Made by a program: the position numbers and the translations under genes. A stretch of DNA of 64,000 bases from Acetitomaculum ruminis DSM 5522 (GTDB lineage: Bacteria; Bacillota; Clostridia; Lachnospirales; Lachnospiraceae). Position 1 is the first letter of the stretch, and each line of letters begins with the position of its first letter. Below, one piece after another: positions 1 to 7,486 of the stretch. The DNA lies in NCBI RefSeq assembly GCF_900112085.1, contig NZ_FOJY01000003.1:1-64000 (forward strand). Reading direction: 5' to 3'. The notes under the pieces were generated by a model. The model saw only the letters and a list, made by a program, of their open reading frames with translations, was not told the DNA's origin and made no database searches.

Positions 1-57
1 TAAATTTACAGACTGAACCTTATAATCTGTATCATAGTGTTTCTGATTTCGTGCCAT
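1..57 (-). CDS. Transposase N-terminus (second IS), cut by window edge
   Basis: Nineteen codons starting MARNQKHYDTDYKVQSVNL run off the left edge. The start is well supported because a perfect AGGAGG-type ribosome binding site lies a few bases upstream on the minus strand. The sequence resembles the opening of small helix-turn-helix transposase subunits (orfA) of IS3-type elements common in Lachnospiraceae. The element sits inside the orfB of another IS, so the insertions are nested. The family call rests on only 19 residues. Confidence 0.6.
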   Translation of the reverse strand, partial: MARNQKHYDTDYKVQSVNL

Positions 58-118
58 TAAAAGCACCTCCTTTTCCTCGTACTATATATCATCATATACG
101 AGTATAAAGTGTCAACAA
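58..118 (-). promoter_or_regulatory. Left end and promoter region of the second IS
   Basis: Reading the minus strand, TTGACA is followed after about 17-18 bases by an AT-rich TGATAT/TATATA stretch, then the ribosome binding site of the transposase. This looks like the promoter inside the left end of the inserted element. The exact end of the element and any target duplication cannot be fixed here because the other end lies outside the window. Confidence 0.4.
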
Positions 119-373
119 TTATGATACAGCATCATTTATACAGTACCCTTGATTTTTTAATTCTCCTAATATTCTGCGGTAGCCATAGTCCTTATTAGCA
201 TTGCGAATCTTAAGAATTTTTTCTTCGATTTCTTTGTCTGGATTTTCGCGGTCAAATCTTTTTTGCCAATACATGTAAGTGCCTTTGGGCATACCAGTGT
301 AAGAGAGAAGGTCTTTTAGTTTGAACTCTCCTCGGAGACTGTTGATGACGAGCGCCGTTCTCTCATTTTTGCC
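119..373 (-). pseudogene. IS3-family orfB (DDE transposase), truncated
   Basis: In the -1 frame relative to the end of orfA, 84 codons read as the beginning of an IS150/IS3 orfB. It has the typical region with GMPKGTYMYW and a downstream DYGYRRILGEL motif. The frame then ends at TAA (119-121), just where the second IS begins, so the catalytic DDE core is missing. It overlaps the orfA 3' end, as in IS3 elements that make OrfAB by -1 frameshifting; a short A-run near 366-370 is the likely slip site. The fragment cannot encode an active transposase. Confidence 0.75.
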
Positions 374-891
374 TCGTCCTCTAAACGCAGTCTCCTCAGT
401 TCTTTTAAAAATGCATTCTCTATTTTTAGCTTGAGGAGCTCATCCTCTAATTCTTTTACATGTTCAGCACTTGTATCGATTATTCTTTCTTCGGTTTCTT
501 TAGATTTATTACCTATCTTGGGGTTATTCAATATCTTCTTCCGACCTTTCTTGTGTGGTCTCAATGCATCAGGACCGACAATGCGGAAACGATTAACCCA
601 TGTAGCAATCATACTAGGATTGCTTATACCTTCTTGAATGGCCAACTCCTGATATGAAACCTCATTTGATAGATAAAACTCTACCACAGAAAGTTTCTTT
701 TCGAAAGAATACTTTGTTTTTTGACGAGAACGCATTAAGCCTTCATCACCAAAAGAACGGTAATTATTAACCCAAGTTCTTATATTTTTAGTATCTGGTC
801 CATAGGTAGATGAAAGATATCTATACCCACCCTCACCATTTAAATAAGCATCAACAACTTTTTTCTTAAACTTATAGCTATATTTGGCCAT
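316..891 (-). CDS. IS3-family (IS150-like) transposase subunit OrfA
   Basis: A 191-aa protein with two successive helix-turn-helix modules (about residues 5-55 and 60-110; each contains a W-V-N segment) followed by a leucine-zipper-like stretch with ELEDELLKLKIENAFLKEL. This is the DNA-binding and dimerisation subunit of IS150-group elements. A GGAGG ribosome binding site precedes the ATG. It is intact, but its orfB partner is truncated, so the element is probably immobile unless complemented in trans. It is somewhat longer than usual for OrfA because it carries both HTH modules. Confidence 0.85.
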   Translation of the reverse strand: MAKYSYKFKKKVVDAYLNGEGGYRYLSSTYGPDTKNIRTWVNNYRSFGDEGLMRSRQKTKYSFEKKLSVVEFYLSNEVSYQELAIQEGISNPSMIATWVNRFRIVGPDALRPHKKGRKKILNNPKIGNKSKETEERIIDTSAEHVKELEDELLKLKIENAFLKELRRLRLEDEAKMRERRSSSTVSEESSN

Positions 892-920
892 AAAAAACCG
901 ACCTCCAATCGTTAGATTTT

Positions 921-946
921 TGGTCTAACTTTTTGGGGTCACCTCA
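921..946 (-). mobile_element. Terminal inverted repeat of the IS150-like element
   Basis: On the minus strand this reads TGAGGTGACCCC followed by AAAAAGTTAGACC. It matches the usual form of IS150-group ends: a leading TG, then a TGACCCC core and an A-run plus GTT-GAC. It lies about 30 bp upstream of orfA, the normal spacing, and marks the left boundary of the IS at 946. The opposite end is missing. Confidence 0.65.
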
Positions 947-1026
947 GTATCTTTAAATGGGTTTTTTTCTAAACAACAAAAAATATCTAATTGTATTTTT
1001 TCGCTTTCTATTTCTAGATTTTTATT

Positions 1027-1200
1027 GTATAGCTAAAATCACACCTATATGTTATTTTTATATAAAAAATTAATATAGCACTTTTTAAATGTATACCTAA
1101 AACCACACGTGTGTGTTATTTTGTATAAAAATAAATGGTATAGTACTCTTTAAATGTATAGTTAAAATCACATATATGTGTTATTTTGTATAAAAAAATT
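1027..1200. repeat. Three ~64-bp tandem repeats, each with a palindromic core
   Basis: Units begin with GTATA(G/C) at 1027, 1091 and 1156, a 64-65 bp period of about six helical turns. Each has a conserved CTAAAA or TTAAAA, then a dyad, then GTTATTTT(G)TATAAAAA. The dyads are CACACGTGTG (1104-1113) and CACATATATGTG (1169-1180), both perfect, and a weaker one at 1040-1052. The array ends about 130 bp before a gene whose first domain is a ribbon-helix-helix DNA-binding fold. The simplest reading is a set of operators for that protein; replication iterons are an alternative. Confidence 0.6.
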
Positions 1201-1330
1201 GATAAGTTTTTACATTTTTTGTTCACTTATATAAATCAATATATTATAATGATTATAATCTTTAAAATGTATATGGAAGAACATACAGATACACCTGTAG
1301 AATTCCATAAAGATAGTAGAGAAGAAGAAT

Positions 1331-2644
1331 ATGGAGAATATGAAAAAAGTCAGAATAGGCTGCAATATCAGTAAACAAACCATAGAAAGACTTAATGAAT
1401 ATGTTAAGGTCACAGGTTTAACCAAGAGGAAGGTTCTTGAAAATGCCCTTTTTGAATTAATTTATAATAATTCTACCAAAGGTGAAATAGATAAAGATAT
1501 GAATATCGTATCGGTAAGGTTTGATGGAGAGAATAAATCTGAACCCCAAATAGAAAATAAATATCACGAGTTTAAATTCGACAATATAGAAAGTGAAACT
1601 TCAAAATTTACTAGATTAGATTCTTCAATAACCAAGGAGATTTCTGATTCGTTAGAAAAATATATCAAATAAGTACAGATTAACAAAACTGAAGCTATTG
1701 AAAGAGCTCTTGTTAATTTTTTAGATAGCAGCGAGCAATCCAGCGATTTAAACCAAAAAAGAATATCAAAGCAAGAAATTGAACTGGAAGAAACTAAGAA
1801 AAAGTTTCTTATGAGAAAAAACGATTTCCAAATAGAAAAGGAACAGTTTTATAATAAAAACTCTTCTTACAAATTAGATTGTGAATCACAACTACTCTAG
1901 AAAAAGAAATTAGAAACCGAAAATAATATCTTACAAAAAAACAAGGAAGATATTTCTCTTCAAGATAATCAAACCAGAATATTTCTGGTTGATTATGAAA
2001 ATGTTAAAACTCAAGGGTTAAATGAAATTGGGAAGCTAACTGAGAACGATACTGTTTATATTTTTTATAGTGAGAATGCGGATAGCATGACATTTGAGCT
2101 TCACAGAAAATTAATGGAGACAAAGGCTAACATACAGTATCATAATGTTGAAGCAGGCTACAAGAATGCATTAGATTTTCAATTGTCTTCATACCCAGGT
2201 TATGTGATATCGCAGAATTGTTTTAACGGGATAACTAATTGCTTATATTACATTGTTACAAAAGATCAAGGCTTTTTGTGCTTAAAGAATTTTTGGCATA
2301 TGATGAAAGCCAAGGTATATCAAGTTACAGATGTTGCCGGGAATTGTGAAGTGACATCTGATAAAAAGAATAGTGCAACTGATGATAAAAAAGTAACAGC
2401 GAATAACAAGCAAGAAAAAAAGACAAATGGAACAAAATCTACTAAACAAGATTCGGTGATAGCTGAAGTTGAAAAGCTATTAAAAGATAAGGACGATGTT
2501 TCATTTGTGGTTAAATGCATAAATTACTACAAGACAAAGTCAGGTGTTAATAATGCTTTATCAAAGTACTATAAGGATAGCAAAAAGGCTAGTGAAGTAT
2601 ACAAAGCTGTTAAACCGCTGATAGCAAATAAAAAGGGGAAATGA
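1331..2644 (+). pseudogene. RHH - coiled coil - PIN/NYN-like nuclease, two in-frame stops
   Basis: One 437-codon frame is interrupted by TAA at 1670-1672 and TAG at 1898-1900. Residues 3-45 resemble a ribbon-helix-helix domain (a basic strand KKVRIGCNISK, then two helices). After the first stop comes a charged coiled-coil region. After the second is a PIN/NYN-like domain beginning IFLVDYENVK and containing SENADSMTF, NALDFQL and VTKDQGF, so the acidic residues expected at a PIN metal site are still there. A Lys/Thr-rich linker and a short helical domain end the protein. The part from the ATG at 2087 could be made separately, but that start lies inside the PIN domain. The intact protein would be a DNA-binding nuclease that probably bound the upstream palindromes. 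Confidence 0.65.
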
Positions 2645-2691
2645 TGATTAATAAGTGTTTTGCTTTACGGTTCATGAATCTGTTTACTTTA

Positions 2692-2728
2692 AAAAAAAGC
2701 GTCCTGCCCTAAACCAAGGCAAGACGCG
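2692..2728 (-). terminator. Rho-independent terminator after the AIM24-like gene
   Basis: Stem GCGTC-TGCC pairs with GGCA-GACGC around an AAACCAA-type loop (2699-2727). On the minus strand it is followed directly by eight T residues. It lies about 20 bp beyond the stop of the AIM24-like gene. Confidence 0.85.
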
Positions 2729-2749
2729 TTTACTAGATTTTATTGATTA

Positions 2750-3454
2750 TTAATCCATTCCCACTCTTATTCCACCGCCTCTTTCTGAAGGTTGAACTAT
2801 AACGGTTACGGGGGTTCTTGGATCCCATTCAAAGGCATAGGACTCTCCTGAAGCCTGTCCAATAAAGGTTTTCCAGGAAATATCAGCTTTTACCTGAGGT
2901 TCTGAATAGCCATCACCTATCCAACAAATCAGTGCATCCGGGTCAACTGACAATGTTGTTTGGGAATTTACATTACTAAGAACTATTGGATTTCCATTTG
3001 AAAGAATGGCTACATAAGCTTCTCCTCCTCTACCGGTTAAGGTGGAGGTGGCAAGGCCTTTTTGAGAAAGAACTCCACTACCTACAAATCGTACACTGTA
3101 GTCGCAATCATTGGTAAATGCCAGTATATTCTCTGATTCTACGGAGATTGTTTCACCATAGGCAAGTTTGTAGACTATTATATGTTGCCCGTTATTTGCA
3201 TAGTAGGTAACGGAATCTCCGTGAAAATTCACTTTCATTAAAGGAAGATTTTCTCCAGTCGCCCTTCTTAAAAGCGAGCCTAAAGCTGCCTGGGCAAGGT
3301 TGTTTTGAGGGCCTAAAAGCACTTTTTCAAAATTGTAATTTTTTCCATTATGACTTTCCCCTGCTATAAAGGAACCTGCTTTTGCAAAAAGAGTATCGCT
3401 TCCGCTGCAGGTTATTTTTAAAGTTAGTTCATTTATTGTTTCAAAAGTTAGCAT
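2750..3454 (-). CDS. AIM24 family protein (TIGR00266-like)
   Basis: A 234-aa protein without signal peptide or membrane segments. The succession of short beta strands and glycine-rich turns fits the AIM24/DUF124 double beta-roll family: GSFIAGESHNGKNYNFEK near the N-terminus, GRGGEAYVAILSNGNPIVLS in the middle and a C-terminal ERGGGIRVGMD. The molecular function is unknown; bacterial members often sit beside tellurite-resistance (Ter) type genes. Here it follows a TerD-domain gene by 23 bp on the same strand, so the two probably form an operon. An AGGAG ribosome binding site precedes the start. Confidence 0.7.
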   Translation of the reverse strand: MLTFETINELTLKITCSGSDTLFAKAGSFIAGESHNGKNYNFEKVLLGPQNNLAQAALGSLLRRATGENLPLMKVNFHGDSVTYYANNGQHIIVYKLAYGETISVESENILAFTNDCDYSVRFVGSGVLSQKGLATSTLTGRGGEAYVAILSNGNPIVLSNVNSQTTLSVDPDALICWIGDGYSEPQVKADISWKTFIGQASGESYAFEWDPRTPVTVIVQPSERGGGIRVGMD

Positions 3455-3477
3455 TTTTTTCTCCTATTCATCTTATT

Positions 3478-4485
3478 TTATAATACTTCAAGACCGTACA
3501 TCTGGCATAATCCTGCCAAATCACGGGATACACCATTTCCTACGGCACTAAATTTCCAATTACCCTTGTAAAGATATATTTCTCCTATCATCATTGATAT
3601 GACATTTGTATAATAATCTGTCATTTTAAAGCTTACTATCTCATTATTATTACTGTCTAATATCCTTGCATAGGCATCTTTTAACATTCCGAAATTCAAA
3701 TTGTCTGTCAATGCATCATTTATGGTAAGAACAAAGACTATTTTTGTCACCTGAGGATTTATTTTGGTAAAATCAATATCTATTATTTCTCTATCTGTAG
3801 CATTATCCTCCCTAAAGCTGATGCTTGTATCGGGGCTTTTAGGCTGTCCATAAAAAACAAACCAGTCCTCTCCTAATGCCTTTTGTGACTCATTTAGCAT
3901 AAAGGCTGAGACATCCACATCACATTTGTTATTTGTAACATTCCAGCCAAAGCCAACTTTAACCCTATCAATCCCAGAATTTAGAGGTATTTTTTGACCT
4001 TTTAAAATAGGATTTATAAGGTTAGGAATGTTTTTAAACTTAATTTTTTCCGGATTGATGTTATTTATTTCATTAGGGGCACTTCCGGTCAGTGGCTGGT
4101 TTGTGGCAGTATTTGTCCAAATTGAATTGTTTCTGTCATTATTATAATTTGTGGAGTATGCCTGTGTTACATTATTATAAGAGCTGTTTTGAGCATTTGT
4201 GCTGTAATAGTCACTGTTTGAAGCCAGGCTCCTGTTTTGAACAGTATTTTGAGTATTTCTTACATTTACCGATGTATTGTTCTGATTAGTATTATTTATA
4301 TCAGATATCACCTTTGCTGCCCCTATAAGGGCTGCGGTTTCCAATATTCCGGAACTTCTTCGTCTTGTATTTAAAGACATAAGATTCCCGGAATTTATAG
4401 CCCCGTTTACCAAAACATTATTTATCATCGAAATGCTGTTTTTATCAAAAGGGGACTTGGAAGTCATAAAATTATTTCTGCTCAT
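3478..4485 (-). CDS. TerD-domain stress protein with Asn-rich N-terminal region
   Basis: The last ~175 residues are a TerD domain. It opens with VKVGFGWN, continues DVDVSAFMLNE and has DREIIDIDFTKI and VFVLTINDA, the acidic positions that bind calcium in TerD proteins, and ends with a GNWKFSAVGNG motif. The first ~160 residues are low complexity, rich in Asn, Ser and Thr, and probably disordered. I chose the ATG at 4485 because GGAGAG lies about 8 bases upstream; an upstream start at 4512 has no such site. TerD proteins are associated with tellurite, phage and envelope-stress responses, but the specific role is unknown. It is paired with the AIM24-like gene. Confidence 0.75.
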   Translation of the reverse strand: MSRNNFMTSKSPFDKNSISMINNVLVNGAINSGNLMSLNTRRRSSGILETAALIGAAKVISDINNTNQNNTSVNVRNTQNTVQNRSLASNSDYYSTNAQNSSYNNVTQAYSTNYNNDRNNSIWTNTATNQPLTGSAPNEINNINPEKIKFKNIPNLINPILKGQKIPLNSGIDRVKVGFGWNVTNNKCDVDVSAFMLNESQKALGEDWFVFYGQPKSPDTSISFREDNATDREIIDIDFTKINPQVTKIVFVLTINDALTDNLNFGMLKDAYARILDSNNNEIVSFKMTDYYTNVISMMIGEIYLYKGNWKFSAVGNGVSRDLAGLCQMYGLEVL

Positions 4486-4554
4486 TTCAGTAATCTCTCC
4501 TTTCTGTTTCAAGGATTACTAGTTTATATTATATTCGTAGAAACAAACTATTAC

Positions 4555-4589
4555 AACGAAAAAAACTACCAGACGTTGTGTCTGATAGT
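4555..4589 (-). terminator. Terminator after the GRE activase gene
   Basis: A 10-bp stem (ACTACCAGAC at 4565-4574 with GTCTGATAGT at 4580-4589; one wobble) is followed on the minus strand by TTTTTTCGTT. It ends the activase transcript. Confidence 0.8.
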
Positions 4590-4609
4590 TTTCGGGTATT
4601 TTTTTATTT

Positions 4610-5569
4610 TTAATGTATGGTTACCGGAAGGCCATAGCTTTCCATTATACCTTTTAATTTTTCCATGTATTCCTCTGATGGCGGTGTGGCTTCTGCTACA
4701 GGTTCATCACTTATTCTTAAGTATTTCATTACTCCAAGATTGTGATATGGAAGTAACTGTATAACTTCCACCGCATCTCCTAATTTTTGGCAGAATTCTG
4801 CTGTTTCTCTGATATTTTCTTCATCATGATTAAATAACGGAATTACCGGTATTCTTATTTGAAGTTTCTTACCGTGTTCTGCCAGTTTTATGGCATTTGC
4901 CTTTATTTTTTCATTAGGAACTTTTACAACAGCTTTGTGTTTTTCGGAATCCATATGCTTTAAATCATAAAGATAGATATCTACATAAGGAAGAGTTTTT
5001 TCAACAACCTCCCAGTCTGCATAACCTGTAGTATCAAGGGCTGTATGAATACCTTCTTCTTTAAGTCTTTTTAATACTTCTACTACAAAATCCACCTGAC
5101 AAAGTGCCTCTCCACCTGATATAGTTACCCCACCGTCAGAGGTTTCGTAAAAATGTCTATCCTGTAATAATCTGTCTACCAACTCATCTACCGTATAGTC
5201 TTTTCCGCAAAGATATAAAGCCTCAGCATAACAGCTTTCTGTACATATTCCACAATCATCACAAAGATCTCTTTTTACATGTACTAACTGCAATTCTGTA
5301 TTGTTAAGAGGATCCATTCTTGTTGAACCTAATTCGATTGCACCTTTTGGACAGGCCTTTATACAACGCTCATTACAGGCCTTTGTACCAAGGCAACGCA
5401 TAGACATCCAGCTTAACTGTTTTTTAAATGACTGGGATTCCGGGGAGTGACACCATGGACATCTAAGGGGACATCCCTTTAAAAAGGCTGTGGTTCTTAC
5501 TCCTGGGCCGTCTTGTACGGAAAATCCCTGTATATCATAAAGTCTGCCTGTTAATTGTTTATTATCCAT
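4610..5569 (-). CDS. Glycyl radical enzyme activating enzyme (radical SAM)
   Basis: A 319-aa PflA-type activase. The radical SAM cluster motif CxxxCxxC is at residues 33-40 (CPLRCPWC). The segment after it carries two ferredoxin-like cysteine clusters (CxxxxxxCxxxCxxxC, then CDDCGICTESC), the insert typical of activases for GREs other than PFL. A GGE motif (ISGGEALCQ) for SAM binding follows. It uses SAM to abstract a hydrogen from the C-terminal glycine of its partner. The two GREs at 8.8-13.7 kb are the obvious partners, although the gene is separated from them by the regulator and has its own terminator. The start has an AAGGAA-type site upstream. Confidence 0.9.
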   Translation of the reverse strand: MDNKQLTGRLYDIQGFSVQDGPGVRTTAFLKGCPLRCPWCHSPESQSFKKQLSWMSMRCLGTKACNERCIKACPKGAIELGSTRMDPLNNTELQLVHVKRDLCDDCGICTESCYAEALYLCGKDYTVDELVDRLLQDRHFYETSDGGVTISGGEALCQVDFVVEVLKRLKEEGIHTALDTTGYADWEVVEKTLPYVDIYLYDLKHMDSEKHKAVVKVPNEKIKANAIKLAEHGKKLQIRIPVIPLFNHDEENIRETAEFCQKLGDAVEVIQLLPYHNLGVMKYLRISDEPVAEATPPSEEYMEKLKGIMESYGLPVTIH

Positions 5570-5611
5570 TCCTTATTTCCTTTCATCCTATTATTTATAA
5601 ATTACTTTTTG

Positions 5612-5773
5612 TAAAGCGGACATTCGGAATCCGCTTCTCTACTTCCTCATGAACGCAGTGGCACTTTGTGCCACCTGTCAGAAGGGGCTTTAACCCCTTC
5701 TGACACTAGTAAGCTTATACCCCCGCTTAAAGCTTACGCTTTTGAAGCGGGGGATTGCTTACACTGCGTTCAC
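5612..5773. repeat. Hairpin-rich repeat, copy A (MITE/IS605-end-like)
   Basis: Outer arms GAACGCAGTG (5651-5660) and CACTGCGTTC (5762-5771) enclose three stem-loops: GTGGCAC/GTGCCAC, a 12-bp arm GTCAGAAGGGGC/GCCCCTTCTGAC-type hairpin with loop TTTA-like centre, and CCCCCGCTT/AAGCGGGGG. Another hairpin (AAGCGGA/TCCGCTT) lies at 5612-5634. Bases 5674-5771 recur at 60083-60180 with one substitution (G5725 versus A60134). The G/C-rich hairpins resemble ends of IS200/IS605 elements, but no tnpA or tnpB is present. It sits between the divergent activase and regulator genes. Confidence 0.7.
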
Positions 5774-5848
5774 ACTTTTTCTTCAAGGTCTGCTTTGGTT
5801 CTTTTATTGAAAATATAAGAATAATAAGTGGTATTTTCTCCTAATTTA

Positions 5849-5878
5849 TTTACTTTTTTTATAAATTTATTGTATACT
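5849..5878 (+). promoter_or_regulatory. Promoter of the PucR-type regulator
   Basis: TTTACT (5849-5854) and TATACT (5873-5878) are separated by 18 bp, about 50 bp before the start codon of the regulator. This is a good match to a housekeeping sigma-A promoter. Confidence 0.5.
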
Positions 5879-5928
5879 GTAAACGGATTATTGTACATTT
5901 TAATTAATATATTATTTCAGGAGTAAAC

Positions 5929-7467
5929 ATGAGTATTGATTTTTATACAATTTCAAAATTAGTTAATGAGAGAGAACTTACAATTTCATCTAATCCATCA
6001 AAAATTCTTCTGAATTTTGTTACGATGGAGCCTAGACAGGTTCTTTCCTCAGATTATTTTTACGCTACCAAAGCCTCTACCCTGAAAAAGAATAAACATC
6101 TTGAAAACATGAGTATCCTGGTTTACGAAAATGTTGAGCTTACAGCTGAATATTATCAGATCCCTGGCTTAAATCTCATTGTTACCAAAGATGTGGACTC
6201 TTTTAATCAGTTAAAAGACGAAATTCAAACTCTTTTTGATGAGCAGGCTGTTATTAATAACTGTGCAGGTGAACTAATGCTTTTATGTCACAATAACGCC
6301 GGAATTGATGAATTATTAAAAATTGCCCAAAGATTTTTACATAATCCTTTGCTTTTAGTGGATTCATCCTATGTTTTAATCTCATCCTCCGGCATTTACA
6401 AAAGTATCACCGATCCGGTGATTAATTATGCCCTGAAAAACAAATCTCTTCCTGAAAATTACATAAAATCCCCTGATACTTCCTTTAAGTCCCAGCCTGA
6501 TAAGATGTTTCCTGATTCTCTTTGTCATGAGGAAATCACTATGGACGGTAAAATATCCCACATTATTTCCTGTCCTGTTACCAGAGGCCGTCATCTTTTA
6601 GGTTATATTAAATTAATTGAATCCAGCCACGAAATCACTTTTGTTGAAAAAAATCTTTTAATAATTATCTGTGGCTTCGCTTCTATTTCGATTAATAATA
6701 ATTCACTTTATTCCTATGATGTGAATGTTGAGATCGAAGATTTTCTTACGGATATTCTTTCTCTAAAAATAACCGGTAATGAAGCTATTTCAGGCAGGAC
6801 AAGTATTCTTAAGCTTGAAGAAAAATCCGAACTTTATGCGGTAGTTGTAAAATACAGCCTTTCTCGCTCTGCTACAAAAAGGCTTTACCATATCAAAAAT
6901 CATTTACATAAATTATTTGATATTACCACTATTACCATATATGAACATCTGCTGGTTATGGTAGTTCCTGCTGATGTTTTTAAAGAAAAGTCCAAGAATT
7001 TTTCGGCTTTTCTGACTCAAAATGAGCTTATTGCCGGTGTCAGTCTGCCTTTTAATTCATACTCAAAGCTTTTTATGTATTACAATCAGGCTCTGGCATG
7101 TTTGGATTTTAGTTCACAATTTGACAAAAAAGAGGCTGTTTTATATTACAATGACTGGAAGTTCACCCATCTTTTAACCAGTTTTGCTTCTTCTTGTGAT
7201 TTAAAAGACCTAATCCCTGAGTCAGTTTTTATTTTAAAAAAATATGATGAAACTCATGGAACAAATCTTTTGGACACATTGTTTGTTTATATACATTCAT
7301 CTCAGAATATAACTGATTCAGCCAGCAAAATGCATCTGCATTACAATACCATGAAGTATAGGATTACTCAGATCATTGAGCTGACTGACATCAATTTTGA
7401 GAATTATGAGTATGTGTTTTCCCTAATGATAGCCGAGAAGGTTATGAGCCTTCTAAGAATTAATTAG
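5929..7467 (+). CDS. PucR/CdaR-type transcriptional regulator of the GRE locus
   Basis: A 512-aa cytoplasmic protein. The last ~60 residues form a PucR-type C-terminal helix-turn-helix: LLDTLFVYIHSSQNITDSA, followed by a KMHLHYNTMKYRITQI recognition helix. The first ~130 residues resemble a PucR N-terminal sensory domain and residues ~135-255 a GAF-like module (LLLVDSSYVLISSSG, then HIISCPVTRGRHLLGYIKL). A GGDEF-related CdaR middle segment is likely at 270-390. Such proteins typically activate neighbouring catabolic operons on sensing the substrate. It lies between the activase (divergent) and the alcohol dehydrogenase (convergent, 20 bp apart), so the GRE genes are its probable targets. The ligand is unknown. 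A CAGGAG site precedes the ATG. Confidence 0.75.
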   Translation: MSIDFYTISKLVNERELTISSNPSKILLNFVTMEPRQVLSSDYFYATKASTLKKNKHLENMSILVYENVELTAEYYQIPGLNLIVTKDVDSFNQLKDEIQTLFDEQAVINNCAGELMLLCHNNAGIDELLKIAQRFLHNPLLLVDSSYVLISSSGIYKSITDPVINYALKNKSLPENYIKSPDTSFKSQPDKMFPDSLCHEEITMDGKISHIISCPVTRGRHLLGYIKLIESSHEITFVEKNLLIIICGFASISINNNSLYSYDVNVEIEDFLTDILSLKITGNEAISGRTSILKLEEKSELYAVVVKYSLSRSATKRLYHIKNHLHKLFDITTITIYEHLLVMVVPADVFKEKSKNFSAFLTQNELIAGVSLPFNSYSKLFMYYNQALACLDFSSQFDKKEAVLYYNDWKFTHLLTSFASSCDLKDLIPESVFILKKYDETHGTNLLDTLFVYIHSSQNITDSASKMHLHYNTMKYRITQIIELTDINFENYEYVFSLMIAEKVMSLLRIN

Positions 7468-7486
7468 GATTTATTAACTGCATTTT

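Noticed and set aside
1027-1200. CRISPR array
   Set aside because: The units are ~64 bp and similar throughout, without variable spacers, and no cas genes are nearby.
1027-1200. Plasmid replication iterons
   Set aside because: No replication initiator is recognisable nearby and the units are longer than typical iterons. An operator role with the RHH gene fits better.
1186-1425. Overlapping 62- and 71-codon frames within and after the palindromic repeats
   Set aside because: They run through the repeats and are hydrophobic by AT bias. The RHH-PIN frame explains the coding signal.
5651-5773. Complete IS200/IS605 element
   Set aside because: Only hairpin-type ends are present; there is no tnpA or tnpB frame near either copy.
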